Assembly (NCBI GenBank): GCA_016287765.1
Contig: JAEEWS010000025.1
Location: 1-38,563 of the forward strand
DNA: 38,563 bases
Direction of reading: 5' to 3'
Source of the DNA: Lachnospiraceae bacterium
GTDB lineage: Bacteria > Bacillota_A > Clostridia > Lachnospirales > Lachnospiraceae
Position numbers and translations under genes: made by a program
Notes under the pieces: generated by a model
Databases searched by the model: none
Told to the model about the DNA's origin: nothing
Seen by the model: the letters and a program-made list of their open reading frames with translations, nothing else
Part shown: piece by piece, positions 30,113 through 38,563 of the stretch
How the letters are laid out: every line of letters starts with the position of its first letter
Position numbering within the stretch: the stretch's first letter is position 1

Positions 30113-32507
30113 CAAGCTTAAACACAATCTGAAGCGTGCCGTTGCCGCTCTTGCTGCATGTGCTTTCTGCACGGGAGCATTTGCCGGCAGCAGCGCAAAT
30201 GCGGCTTACATCGATACAAATTTCGACACCCGTCCCGCACCGGAAAGCGCAGAGTTCTCTGTACAGGACCTGAACAAGTACACATTGCTTTATGAGACGG
30301 GCACCATGAAGTACCTTTTCAGGGAAGACAGGGACATTATCGCGATTGCTGACAAACGTTCCGGTTACACCTGGAAAACGGGTGTGGATGTTCCTTTCTC
30401 CAAGGAGCTTAAGAACAACATTTCGAAGGCAAAGACGGAGGAAGAGCTGATCGCTGCCTCCGAACCGAAGGAGAAGAGCCTTAACACCACCTACATCGGA
30501 ATCGCAAATTCCCTTGTGACGGTGGAATACAGCGAGCTTGAAGCTACCAAGTTCGTTTCGTCCGCTTCCGAAAGCGGTGCTCAGTCAAAGCTTTCAAAGG
30601 TCGGAGCAAACGGAAACACATGGAAACTCGATGCAGACTTTTCATCCATCGATCTTTCTCTTTCCGTTTACATTACCTTCGGAGAGGACACCGTAACTTA
30701 CGACGTTCCCTTTGATGAAATGAAGGGAGAAGGCATAAAAAAGCTGACTGCGGTGATCCTTACACCTTTCCTCGGAGCAAGCGGCGGTGAAGCGGAGTTT
30801 TATAATCCCGAGACGGGGGACTACGATGCTGCAAGAGCCAAATACATGACTCCAGGTTACGTCTTCGTTCCCGACGGCTCCGGAGCGCTGATCCGTTTCA
30901 TGGACAACAACGTGGCTTTCAATCAATACGTGGGAGACGTGTACGGCGCCGATCCCGCCACCGAGAAGTACTACTACAGCGAGGCTTCCTCGGCTGTTCC
31001 CGTAAAGTCACCCGTAATGCCCGTGTTCGGGATCGCACACGGAAACGAGCAGGCCGCTTTTGTGGCCTGGGCTGACAAGGGAGCCGAGTATCTCGACATC
31101 ATCGTAAATCCCGAAGAGACAAAGAAAGTAAAATACACCTGGGGTTATCCCAGATTCGAATACAACATGACCTACTATCAGGTCTACAATAACGCCGGAG
31201 CCGGTTACTTCACTCTTATGGAGGAACCCAACAACTTCGACATCTCCATGACCTACCGCTTCCTTGCGGGAGAAGGAGATACGGGCTTCAGGGCAAATTA
31301 TGTGGGAATGGCACTTGCCTACAGAGAGCACCTTACGGATCTCGGAGTGCTCACACCGATGGACTCCGTAAGCGGAGACATCCCCATCCGCATAGATTTC
31401 CTCATGTCCGATGTCAAGAAGAGTGTCATCGGTACGGATCAGGTGGTGACAACCACTGTTGATGACGTCCGTGAGATACTTGATGAGATGATCGGACTCG
31501 GGATCAAAAACATTAATTCCGGACTCATCGGCTGGCAGAAAAAGTCGGAGACACTCGCAAAGCCGTACAGCTTCAGCTTTACTTCCAAGATCGGTTCAAA
31601 GAAGGAATTCAAGCGTCTTATGACGGAGTTCGCGGATAAAAACATAGACATTTCCTTCTCAAGGGATTTTACCACCATCAACAAAAAGATGGTGAGCTAC
31701 TCAACGAATTCCGCAAAGCATGTGAACACATGGCATCTGGCCATGGACATGTCCACTCTCTATCCCGAGAACGCTCCCATATGGGAAACGGGATATGCAC
31801 TGCCCGAAAAGACGGCTCAGTGGATCGAAAAGCTTACGGACAAGGCTTCGGACTTCAGCCCTTCCTTTACACTTACGGAAACGGGAAAGACTCTTGTGAG
31901 CACCTATGACAGAAACGGTGTCGTAACTTCCCTTACCGAGTCCCGGGACCTGATCCTGAATGCCGTAAAGGAAGCTTCAAAGGAAATGAAGATAAACATC
32001 GAGACGCCCAACATGTACCTTTGGGAAGCTACAGACAGATTTTTGAATGCACCCGCGGGCACATCCGGATACGTTTTTGAAACGGATACCGTTCCCTTCC
32101 TTGAGATCCTTCTTCACGGAACCATGGAAGTCTACGGACCCTACTCGAATTTCTCCTTCTATACGAAGAGCGACATTTTGAGGATGATCGATTACAACCT
32201 TTCTCCTTCCTTCATCTTCACAAAGCAGCCTTCCTACCTTCTTTCGGACACGGTGTCTTCGGACATGTTCTCTACGGAATATGCCCAGTACAGAGATCTC
32301 TGCAATGAGGTCTACAGGCAGGTGAACGGCGTTCTTTCCGAGGTTTCCGGCTTCGACTGGGTCGACAGAGAGGTCATGGAGAGCGGTGTCATCGTAAACA
32401 CCTACGTAAAGAACGGAAATACAAAGAAAGTGATCATCAATTACACGGATTCTGCCGTGAATTGCCTGAATACAACAGTTCCCGCCATGAGCGCGACTGT
32501 AAGATAG
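30102..32507 (+). CDS. Secreted DUF5696-type protein of unknown activity
   Basis: This 801-residue protein has a signal peptide (KRAVAALAACAFCTGAFAGSSANA) and no membrane anchor afterwards. The N-terminal third is beta-rich (YTLLYETGTMKYLFREDRDIIAIADKRSGYTW). The middle region has VPDGSGALIRFMDN and later strands and helices that could fold as a TIM barrel (IRIDFLMSDV ... GIKNINSGLIGWQKK ... IDISFSRDFTTINK). I recall DUF5696 from similar glucan loci in Paenibacillus and Clostridia. The start overlaps the Yip1-type gene by 11 bases, pointing to coordinated expression. It may be a glycan-active enzyme or a scaffold outside the cell; neither is established. Confidence 0.7.
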   Translation: MLSDKLKHNLKRAVAALAACAFCTGAFAGSSANAAYIDTNFDTRPAPESAEFSVQDLNKYTLLYETGTMKYLFREDRDIIAIADKRSGYTWKTGVDVPFSKELKNNISKAKTEEELIAASEPKEKSLNTTYIGIANSLVTVEYSELEATKFVSSASESGAQSKLSKVGANGNTWKLDADFSSIDLSLSVYITFGEDTVTYDVPFDEMKGEGIKKLTAVILTPFLGASGGEAEFYNPETGDYDAARAKYMTPGYVFVPDGSGALIRFMDNNVAFNQYVGDVYGADPATEKYYYSEASSAVPVKSPVMPVFGIAHGNEQAAFVAWADKGAEYLDIIVNPEETKKVKYTWGYPRFEYNMTYYQVYNNAGAGYFTLMEEPNNFDISMTYRFLAGEGDTGFRANYVGMALAYREHLTDLGVLTPMDSVSGDIPIRIDFLMSDVKKSVIGTDQVVTTTVDDVREILDEMIGLGIKNINSGLIGWQKKSETLAKPYSFSFTSKIGSKKEFKRLMTEFADKNIDISFSRDFTTINKKMVSYSTNSAKHVNTWHLAMDMSTLYPENAPIWETGYALPEKTAQWIEKLTDKASDFSPSFTLTETGKTLVSTYDRNGVVTSLTESRDLILNAVKEASKEMKINIETPNMYLWEATDRFLNAPAGTSGYVFETDTVPFLEILLHGTMEVYGPYSNFSFYTKSDILRMIDYNLSPSFIFTKQPSYLLSDTVSSDMFSTEYAQYRDLCNEVYRQVNGVLSEVSGFDWVDREVMESGVIVNTYVKNGNTKKVIINYTDSAVNCLNTTVPAMSATVR

Positions 32508-32516
32508 GAGCGATCC

Positions 32517-33401
32517 ATGAAAAGAATGAAAACATGGAAACAAAGACAAAATAGAAACGGCTACATGTTCATGCTGCCCTGGATCGTCGGATTTGCCGTA
32601 TTTACGGCTTTTCCGTTTGTGGCAACGGTGTTCCTGAGCTTTACGAACGTAAGCTCCACCATCCTGGGCTACGAGATCAGCTGGGCGGGACTTTCAAATT
32701 ACTTTACCGCATTCTTTAAGAATGTCGAGTTTGTTCCCGCACTGGGCGGATACCTCAAAATGGTCATCCCCTACACCTTTGTGATCGTCGTTGTTTCCTT
32801 CATCATTGCATACATCCTTGAGCACACGGTGAAACTTAAAGGTTTCTTCAGGACCATCTACTTCCTGCCCGTTATCATCATGTCGGGACCTGTAATGAGC
32901 AAGCTTCTCGACACCAAGGTCAGCGAGATGGAGCTGATGTCCGGTCACAGCTACTCCGACATCTTCATCATACAGATGATCGCAAGCTACTCAAGAGCTT
33001 TCGCGGGACTTGTAACCGACGTGTTCCAACAGCTTTCGACAATACTCTGGTTTACGGGTATTCCCATCGTGCTCTTTATAAACGGCCTGCAGAAGATCAA
33101 TCCCAGCCTTTACGAAGCGGCAAAGATGGATTCCGCAAACGGCTGGCAGATACTGTGGAAGATCACTCTTCCCATTGTCCGTCCCACAGCTCTTGTAATC
33201 ACCATCTTTACCATCGTTCAGCTCGGTATGTTTGACATCAATCCCGTGTACTCACTGATCGTGACCTACATGGGCAACACCAGCGGCGGTCTCGGCTTTG
33301 CCGCAACATATGCATGGGTCTACACGGTTGTGGTTCTCCTTCTCATGGGACTTGCGTTCCTGATCTTCAAGGAGCGTAAGAGCAAGGTTAAGCATTATTG
33401 A
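32517..33401 (+). CDS. Sugar ABC transporter permease, MalF/LplB-type (pair 2)
   Basis: This 294-residue permease has six membrane segments (MFMLPWIVGFAVFTAFPFVATVFLSF first) and an EAA motif (EAAKMDSANGWQILWKITLPIVRPTALV). It is clearly different from the pair 1 MalF-type protein, so it is not a recent duplicate. GGAG precedes the ATG. It lies nine bases after the DUF5696 gene and thirteen before its MalG-type partner. It forms the second importer channel of the locus, for which no separate binding protein or ATPase is present. Confidence 0.9.
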   Translation: MKRMKTWKQRQNRNGYMFMLPWIVGFAVFTAFPFVATVFLSFTNVSSTILGYEISWAGLSNYFTAFFKNVEFVPALGGYLKMVIPYTFVIVVVSFIIAYILEHTVKLKGFFRTIYFLPVIIMSGPVMSKLLDTKVSEMELMSGHSYSDIFIIQMIASYSRAFAGLVTDVFQQLSTILWFTGIPIVLFINGLQKINPSLYEAAKMDSANGWQILWKITLPIVRPTALVITIFTIVQLGMFDINPVYSLIVTYMGNTSGGLGFAATYAWVYTVVVLLLMGLAFLIFKERKSKVKHY

Positions 33402-33413
33402 TGAGGATCGACT

Positions 33414-34328
33414 ATGAAAAAGCTTTTAAACAAGAAAAAAATCACTGAAAAGACAATGCGCATCGCGTTTTACCTGCTTCTGGTGTGCGTGAGCTTCGTT
33501 TTCCTCGAGCCCATCTTCAGGATCATCTCAAAGACATTCATGACTCCCGAAGACGTCATCGACCCGGTGGTCGACTGGGTGCCCAGAAAGCTCTCGCTCA
33601 ATAACCTCAAGGTAGCGATAAAGGTCCTGAACCTTAAGAAGACTCTTGTGAACTCCGTGCTCTTCTCAGGCGGACTTGCGGTAGCAGAGACTTTCTGCGC
33701 GGCACTCACGGGCTTTGCGCTTTCGAGATACAATTTTTCGGGAAAAAGATTCTGGTACGTGATGATCCTCCTTTGCTTCATCGTTCCCGTTACGGTGCTC
33801 ATGGTCCCCAGACTCATGATGTTTGTGACGGTTCAGGAGACATTTAAGTTTAACCTCATCGGAACACCCATTCCGCAGGTGATCATGGCGATCCTCGGAC
33901 AGGGCGTGAATTCCACCATCCTGATCCTGATCTTCCAGAACTTCTTTAATCTGATCCCCAAGTCGCTGGATGAGGCAGCCATGATCGACGGAGCCGGTCC
34001 TTTCCGCGTTTTCGTTCACATCGGTCTGAAGCTCAGCATCAGCACGGTCCTGGTTGTTTTCCTTTTCGCCTTCGTGTGGAACTGGAACGAGACCTACGTT
34101 ACGGGAACTCTTTTAAGAAGCGGACTTCAGCTCCTTCCCATGAAGCTGTCCCTCTTCGACAGTGAATTTGAGAGCGCCGCCTCCAGTTCGGGAAGCGCGT
34201 TTAAGCTGAACGAAGCCTATAAAATGGCTGCAACCTTCATTTCCATAGCTCCGCTCCTTATCCTCTACTCCTTTGTACAGAAGAGATTCATCGAGGGTAT
34301 CGAGAATACGGGTATCACAGGCGAATGA
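33414..34328 (+). CDS. Sugar ABC transporter permease, MalG-type (pair 2)
   Basis: This 304-residue permease begins KLLNKKKITEKTMRIAFYLLLVCVSFVFLEPIFRII and keeps six membrane segments. The EAA region reads EAAMIDGAGPFRVFVHIGLKLSISTVL: the first half is normal, but the usual 'P-L-x-x-P' end is replaced by GLKLS. This may change the contact with the ATPase. A longer loop before the last helix (LFDSEFESAASSSGSAFKLNEAYKMA) is also seen in some LplC-type proteins. It pairs with the 32517 product. Confidence 0.88.
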   Translation: MKKLLNKKKITEKTMRIAFYLLLVCVSFVFLEPIFRIISKTFMTPEDVIDPVVDWVPRKLSLNNLKVAIKVLNLKKTLVNSVLFSGGLAVAETFCAALTGFALSRYNFSGKRFWYVMILLCFIVPVTVLMVPRLMMFVTVQETFKFNLIGTPIPQVIMAILGQGVNSTILILIFQNFFNLIPKSLDEAAMIDGAGPFRVFVHIGLKLSISTVLVVFLFAFVWNWNETYVTGTLLRSGLQLLPMKLSLFDSEFESAASSSGSAFKLNEAYKMAATFISIAPLLILYSFVQKRFIEGIENTGITGE

Positions 34329-34361
34329 TCTTTCGTTCTTCATTGCTTTAAAGGAGATCTT

Positions 34362-35360
34362 ATGACTTTTAAGAAAATGATCTGTACGGCAGGCATATGC
34401 TTGCTGGCTGCGTTTGGGGCTTCCTGCGGAACCGAAAAGGAAGCGCCTTCTGAAGGAAATACACAGGGAGGAACAATGACTTTGGACGACAGTAAATTCA
34501 GGGTCGGCGGACAGGTTTCGAGTGCTTACGTCGATCCCTCATCGGTTACAAGCGTGCCTGAGGATCAGATAAAGGCCAAAGGCTTTGAATACGATCACGA
34601 TTCCCTGACCTACGAGCTTGTATGGTCGGACGAATTTGATTACGAGGGTGCTCCGGATCCCGATAAATGGGGTTACGACCTGGGCGCAAGCGGCTGGGGC
34701 AATCACGAGCTCCAGAATTATACAAAGGAACTTAAAAACGCTGAAGTTAAGGACGGTAAGCTTTTCATTACCGCCATTAAGGAAAAGAGCGGCGGAGCGG
34801 AGTACTCCTCGGCCCGTCTGGTTTCAAGAGGCAAGGGAGACTGGACTTACGGAAAGATCGTGGTGCGCGCGAAGCTGCCCACGGGAAGAGGCACATGGCC
34901 GGCCATCTGGATGCTCTCAACCGACTGGAAGTACGGCGGGTGGCCCAAGTCCGGAGAGATCGACATCATGGAACACGTGGGCTACGATCAGGATGTGATC
35001 CACTACTCGATACACACGGAATCCTACTATCATTCCATCGGTACCCAGAAGACTTCCACCACAAGATTTGAAGGCGTCAGCGATGAGTTTCACGATTATG
35101 CCATAGAGTGGCTGCCGGACAAGATCCTTTTCTACACCGACGACAATCTGACATTTACGTATCAGCCCACCAAATACAAGAGCACTCCCACCTACAAGGA
35201 GTGGCCCTTTGACAAGCCCTTCCACCTTCTTTTGAACCTCGCCGTCGGCGGCGACTGGGGCGGAGTAAAGGGAGTTGACGAAAACATCTGGCCTCAGACG
35301 ATGGAGGTTGAATACGTCAGAGTTTATCAGAGTCCACAGATAACAGAGCTTACAAAATGA
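34362..35360 (+). CDS. Lipoprotein GH16 endo-beta-glucanase (laminarinase type)
   Basis: This 332-residue lipoprotein has a signal peptide ending in a lipobox (FGASC, Cys22). After a linker of about 60 residues comes a GH16 jelly-roll: ELVWSDEFDYEG at the start, GRGTWPAIWML, then the catalytic GEIDIMEHVG, with nucleophile Glu199, Asp201 and acid/base Glu204 in the bulged E-x-D-x-x-E form typical of laminarinases. HYSIHTESYYHS and FHLLLNLAVGGDWGG follow. It would cut beta-1,3-glucan (or mixed-linkage glucan) at the cell surface to make oligosaccharides for the importer. AAAGGAG precedes the ATG. Lichenase activity cannot be excluded. Confidence 0.9.
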   Translation: MTFKKMICTAGICLLAAFGASCGTEKEAPSEGNTQGGTMTLDDSKFRVGGQVSSAYVDPSSVTSVPEDQIKAKGFEYDHDSLTYELVWSDEFDYEGAPDPDKWGYDLGASGWGNHELQNYTKELKNAEVKDGKLFITAIKEKSGGAEYSSARLVSRGKGDWTYGKIVVRAKLPTGRGTWPAIWMLSTDWKYGGWPKSGEIDIMEHVGYDQDVIHYSIHTESYYHSIGTQKTSTTRFEGVSDEFHDYAIEWLPDKILFYTDDNLTFTYQPTKYKSTPTYKEWPFDKPFHLLLNLAVGGDWGGVKGVDENIWPQTMEVEYVRVYQSPQITELTK

Positions 35361-35382
35361 TAAAGACTGAGAGGATTACACA

Positions 35383-38300
35383 GTGAACAACTACAGGGTT
35401 AATGAAAGTGAATTTATAATAGAGGATTATGACCGTCTGCCCCCTTTTTCAAGTTTTCTTCCGGGACTTACGGGAGAAGACGGGATACCCATGTGGGCAT
35501 TTTACACAAACCGCGGTCAGGGGCTCGCAAGTCTTGGCATCAACAGCAAGGCCGAAGCGATAATGGAATTTAATCCTGCTTGTACTGAGTACGAAAATAC
35601 GGCACTTAAGGGCTACAGGACTTTTGTAAAAGTTAACGGAAAAGTCTGTGAGCCCTTCAGATACAGAGGCGATGCAAAGCGCACCATGATCGTAAGGAAG
35701 AACAGCCTTACCATAGAAGAGATCTCAAAGGATCACGGCTTCAAGATGGCGGTTGAGTACTTTATCCTGCCCAAGGAGCCCATCGGAGCCCTTGTAAGGC
35801 GTGTAAAGTTTGAAAACATCAGCGGTGCACCCCTTAAGGCAGAGATCCTGGACGGAGTTTCAAAGATCATCCCCAGAGGCATAAGTAACGGTCAGTTTCA
35901 GGAGATGAGTAACCTCTTTAAGAGCTGGACCGATGTGAGAAACGTGGAAAACAACGCTCCCATCTTTGCCATGAGAGCTTCCACCGCGGATTCCGCGGAA
36001 GTGGGCGAGATCCGTGACGGCTATTTCTACTTCTGCGCTATGGACGGAAAAGCCAAAGAGTTTATCTGCGATCCCGATCAGATCTTCGGATATGATACAT
36101 CTCTTTGCTTCCCTGTTAATTTTGAGGAAAAGTCCCTTAAAGAGATCCCTGTGTCAAAGGCTGTTGTGAACAAGGTTCCCTGTGCTTTCACTCCCATTGA
36201 AGTGGAGATAATGGACAGAGAATCCCTGATCTGGACATCCTATCTGGGTTACACTCCTTCGGAGGATTTCCTCAACGAAAAAGTAAAAACGTTTCTTGGA
36301 AGGGGCTATGCTTCCTCCAGATTTGCCCTTGCAAACGAACTTGCGGAGGAGCTTACGGCAGATGTGAGAACAGAGACTGCCTATCCCGCATTTAACAAGT
36401 ACGTTGAGCAGTGCTACCTTGACAATTTCCTGCGCGGAGGATATCCCGTTACGGTGGGAGACGCTGTTCTCTACCTTTACAGCCGTAAGCACGGAGATCC
36501 CGAACGCGATTACAATTTCTTTACAATAGACGGAGAGTACTATTCCCAGGGAAACGGTAATTTCCGTGATGTTTGCCAGAACAGGAGAAATGATGTTTTC
36601 TTCTGCCCCGGCCTCAATGATTACAATGTACGCTATTTTGCAAGCCTCATCCAGCTGGACGGCTACAATCCCCTTGAGATCCGTCCCGCTACCTTCACCG
36701 TTAAGGAGGGAAAGCTTGAGGAAGCGAAGACTCTCCTTCACGAAGCCTGCGGAAGTGATGCTGCGGACAGCGTGCTTGAAGGAAAGTTTAAGCCCGGAAG
36801 GATCTTCAGGACTGTTTCCGCAAAGGGGCTTAAATTAAAGGAAAATCCCAAAACTCTGGTTGAAAAGCTTCTGCTTCTCTGCGACGAGCACATAGAAGCG
36901 GGCACACTTGAGGGCTATTGGAGCGATCACTGGGACTATGTTATGGATCTTGTGGAAAACTATCTTTCCGTTTTCCCGGATCGTGCACAGGAATTCTTAA
37001 ATGCCGAGGGGTATCGTTTTTACGAAAGCGATGTACGCGTGAAAGAAAGGAGCCGTTCCTATGTTCTGGATGACTCCGGCGTTCATCAGTATGCTTCCGC
37101 GGAAAGGGTCTCCCCGGAAGATGAAGGTTTTACCTCCGGGATCACCAACTGGAAGAAGGACAGGAAGGGTAATGCAGTGGAAGTCTCTCTCTTTGCAAAG
37201 CTCTTCACGCTGGCACTTACGAAGTTTACCATCATGGATTCCTACGGAATGGGTGTGGAGATGGAGGGCGGAAAGCCCGGCTGGAATGACGCTATGAACG
37301 GTCTTCCCGCCATGTTTGCGGGTTCTATGCCTGAAACCTTTGAGCTCAGGAGACTTCTTGAATTCCTGACGGAAAATCACTGCGAAAGGGATCTTTCTCT
37401 TCCTGCGGAAGTTACGGAATTCTTCGGACAAGTTTCGGAGCTCCTTAAAAAGTATCCTCTTCCTGTTAAGGCTGAGGATGAAAAGAACGGAAATTCAAAA
37501 ACTGCGGATCTGGAGTACTGGGATGCGGTTGCCACTGCAAGGGAGGATTACCGTAAAAAGATCTACAAGCCCTTAAGCGGTGAAAAAGCATCGATCCCCG
37601 CGGATCAGATCGCTTCCTTCCTGGCTGCTGCCCTTAATAAGGTCAATGCGGGCATAGAAAAAGCGAAGGCGATCTTCGGAGGAGAGATCCCCACCTACTT
37701 CACATACGAAGTTACGGATTACGATGTGCTGGATACATGTGACGAGAGCGGAAGAAAGAACGTCAGGGCAAAGGGCTTTAAGGTACTTAATGTTCCCCGC
37801 TTCCTTGAAGGCCCCGCCCGTTACCTCGCTTTCGGCGCTACGGACGCAAAAAAGGTTCATGCAGAAGTTATGGCGAGCGACCTTTACGATAAAAAACTCA
37901 AGATGTTTAAAACAAGCGAATCCATTGAAAAGCTTTCCCATTCCTATGGCCGTGTCCGTGCCTTTACTCCCGGATGGCTTGAAAGAGAGAGCATCTTCCT
38001 TCACATGGAATACAAGTATCTCTATGCACTCCTTAAGAACGGACTCTATGACGAGTTCTACGAAGCAGCGAAGACTGCCATGATCCCCTTCATGGATCCT
38101 GCGGTTTACGGAAGGAGCACACTGGAAAATTCCTCCTTCATCGCATCAAGTGCAAATCCGGATGAAAGAGTGCACGGAAGAGGATTTGTTGCAAGACTTT
38201 CAGGTTCCACCACAGAGCTTCTCGGAATGTGGATCCGCATGTTCATGGGCGAAAAGGTGTTCCGTTTTGAAGACGGTACTCTTAAAACAACCTTTGCACC

Positions 38301-38550
38301 CGCTCTTCCCGGTGACTTTTTCACCGAAGACGGTGTTGCTTCCTGGACTTTCATGGGACAGACGAGAGTTGTGTACCACAACCCCGAACGCAGGAACACT
38401 TACGGTAAAGACAGCGTCAAGGTGGTTTCCATGAAGCTTTTGACAACAGGCGGAGAAACCGTTCTGTGCGACGGCGACACGCTTTCCAGCGAGATGGCTC
38501 AAAGACTCAGAGAAGGCAGCTTTGTCCGCATCGATGCCGAATTGAGATAA
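35383..38550 (+). CDS. GH94-related beta-1,3-glucan phosphorylase (GH161-like)
   Basis: This 1055-residue cytoplasmic protein has no signal peptide. The N-terminal beta-sandwich carries RGQGLASLGINSK; the helical (alpha/alpha)6 domain has YYSQGNGNFRDVCQNRRNDVFF (Arg395-Asp396) and GGKPGWNDAMNGLP (Trp634-Asn635-Asp636), which I compare with the G-F-R-D-x-x-Q and W-N-D-G-M motifs of GH94 phosphorylases, the latter probably holding the general acid. Size and motifs fit GH161, described for beta-1,3-oligoglucans; GH149 is the alternative. It would release glucose 1-phosphate from imported oligosaccharides, saving ATP. The start is GTG 35383 after GAGAGG. Another ATG follows at 38561, perhaps the next gene of the operon. 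Confidence 0.8.
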   Translation: MNNYRVNESEFIIEDYDRLPPFSSFLPGLTGEDGIPMWAFYTNRGQGLASLGINSKAEAIMEFNPACTEYENTALKGYRTFVKVNGKVCEPFRYRGDAKRTMIVRKNSLTIEEISKDHGFKMAVEYFILPKEPIGALVRRVKFENISGAPLKAEILDGVSKIIPRGISNGQFQEMSNLFKSWTDVRNVENNAPIFAMRASTADSAEVGEIRDGYFYFCAMDGKAKEFICDPDQIFGYDTSLCFPVNFEEKSLKEIPVSKAVVNKVPCAFTPIEVEIMDRESLIWTSYLGYTPSEDFLNEKVKTFLGRGYASSRFALANELAEELTADVRTETAYPAFNKYVEQCYLDNFLRGGYPVTVGDAVLYLYSRKHGDPERDYNFFTIDGEYYSQGNGNFRDVCQNRRNDVFFCPGLNDYNVRYFASLIQLDGYNPLEIRPATFTVKEGKLEEAKTLLHEACGSDAADSVLEGKFKPGRIFRTVSAKGLKLKENPKTLVEKLLLLCDEHIEAGTLEGYWSDHWDYVMDLVENYLSVFPDRAQEFLNAEGYRFYESDVRVKERSRSYVLDDSGVHQYASAERVSPEDEGFTSGITNWKKDRKGNAVEVSLFAKLFTLALTKFTIMDSYGMGVEMEGGKPGWNDAMNGLPAMFAGSMPETFELRRLLEFLTENHCERDLSLPAEVTEFFGQVSELLKKYPLPVKAEDEKNGNSKTADLEYWDAVATAREDYRKKIYKPLSGEKASIPADQIASFLAAALNKVNAGIEKAKAIFGGEIPTYFTYEVTDYDVLDTCDESGRKNVRAKGFKVLNVPRFLEGPARYLAFGATDAKKVHAEVMASDLYDKKLKMFKTSESIEKLSHSYGRVRAFTPGWLERESIFLHMEYKYLYALLKNGLYDEFYEAAKTAMIPFMDPAVYGRSTLENSSFIASSANPDERVHGRGFVARLSGSTTELLGMWIRMFMGEKVFRFEDGTLKTTFAPALPGDFFTEDGVASWTFMGQTRVVYHNPERRNTYGKDSVKVVSMKLLTTGGETVLCDGDTLSSEMAQRLREGSFVRIDAELR

Positions 38551-38563
38551 AAAAGAGATTATG

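Noticed and set aside
36285..36295. AAAAACGTTTC inside the phosphorylase gene, same core as the operators
   Set aside because: It encodes Lys-Thr-Phe in frame and lies 13 kb from the promoter with no nearby gene start; chance occurrence is likely.
1..38563. CRISPR array, tRNA or rRNA genes
   Set aside because: No regularly spaced short repeats, cloverleaf with conserved T-arm, or rRNA-like sequence was seen. The only multi-copy repeats are the two 53-bp elements, the EQGR-coding units and the PPEQISR-coding units.

Overview
All supported genes in this window lie on the + strand. The organism looks like a Gram-positive anaerobe of the Clostridia, most likely a Butyrivibrio/Lachnospiraceae-type bacterium. 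The evidence is lipobox signal peptides, strong AGGAGG ribosome binding sites, TTGACA/TATAAT promoters, DUF3791/DUF3990 and DUF4869 families, an MscL with a C-terminal zinc ribbon, and a sugar ABC importer locus without its own ATPase. The genus is inferred from protein style only.

Region 1 (1-10.4 kb) is a surface-glycan cluster. It begins with the tail of an upstream protein and a UDP-galactopyranose-mutase-like flavoenzyme. It carries a whole set for GDP-D-glycero-alpha-D-manno-heptose: GmhA isomerase, HddA kinase, and one fused protein holding the GmhB phosphatase and HddC guanylyltransferase. A GDP-sugar 4,6-dehydratase, a cupin and an SDR reductase suggest onward conversion to a deoxy- or epimerised heptose. 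A three-gene cassette (small regulator, ImmA/IrrE-type protease, PIN-like DUF4411 protein) with its own promoter splits the heptose genes. A GtrII-type membrane glucosyltransferase closes the region.

Region 2 (10.4-21.1 kb) is a patchwork of decaying and accessory genes: a DUF4869-type gene with a stop at codon 2 and a remnant of its partner; a two-gene ATPase + TOPRIM module that resembles split OLD/PARIS-type phage defence; a broken manC (lost start, internal deletion, frameshift) followed by an intact gmd; a translationally coupled run of DUF3791/DUF3990 small genes; mscL; a RelB/YoeB toxin-antitoxin pair between two 53-bp direct repeats; a degenerate MinD/ParA-like protein; and an Rpn-type nuclease whose ribosome binding site is buried in a hairpin.

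Region 3 (21.2-38.55 kb) is a long, coherent operon with a visibly different, C/G-richer codon style. It follows two LacI-type operators and a promoter. It encodes a lipoprotein sugar-binding protein, a membrane-anchored carbohydrate-binding/solute-binding fusion, two separate MalF/MalG-type permease pairs, an NHL-TPR-Yip1 membrane protein, a secreted DUF5696 protein, a lipoprotein GH16 laminarinase-type endoglucanase and a large GH94-related (probably GH161) beta-1,3-glucan phosphorylase. The working model is extracellular cutting of beta-1,3-glucan, uptake of oligosaccharides through one or two importers, and energy-saving phosphorolysis inside the cell.
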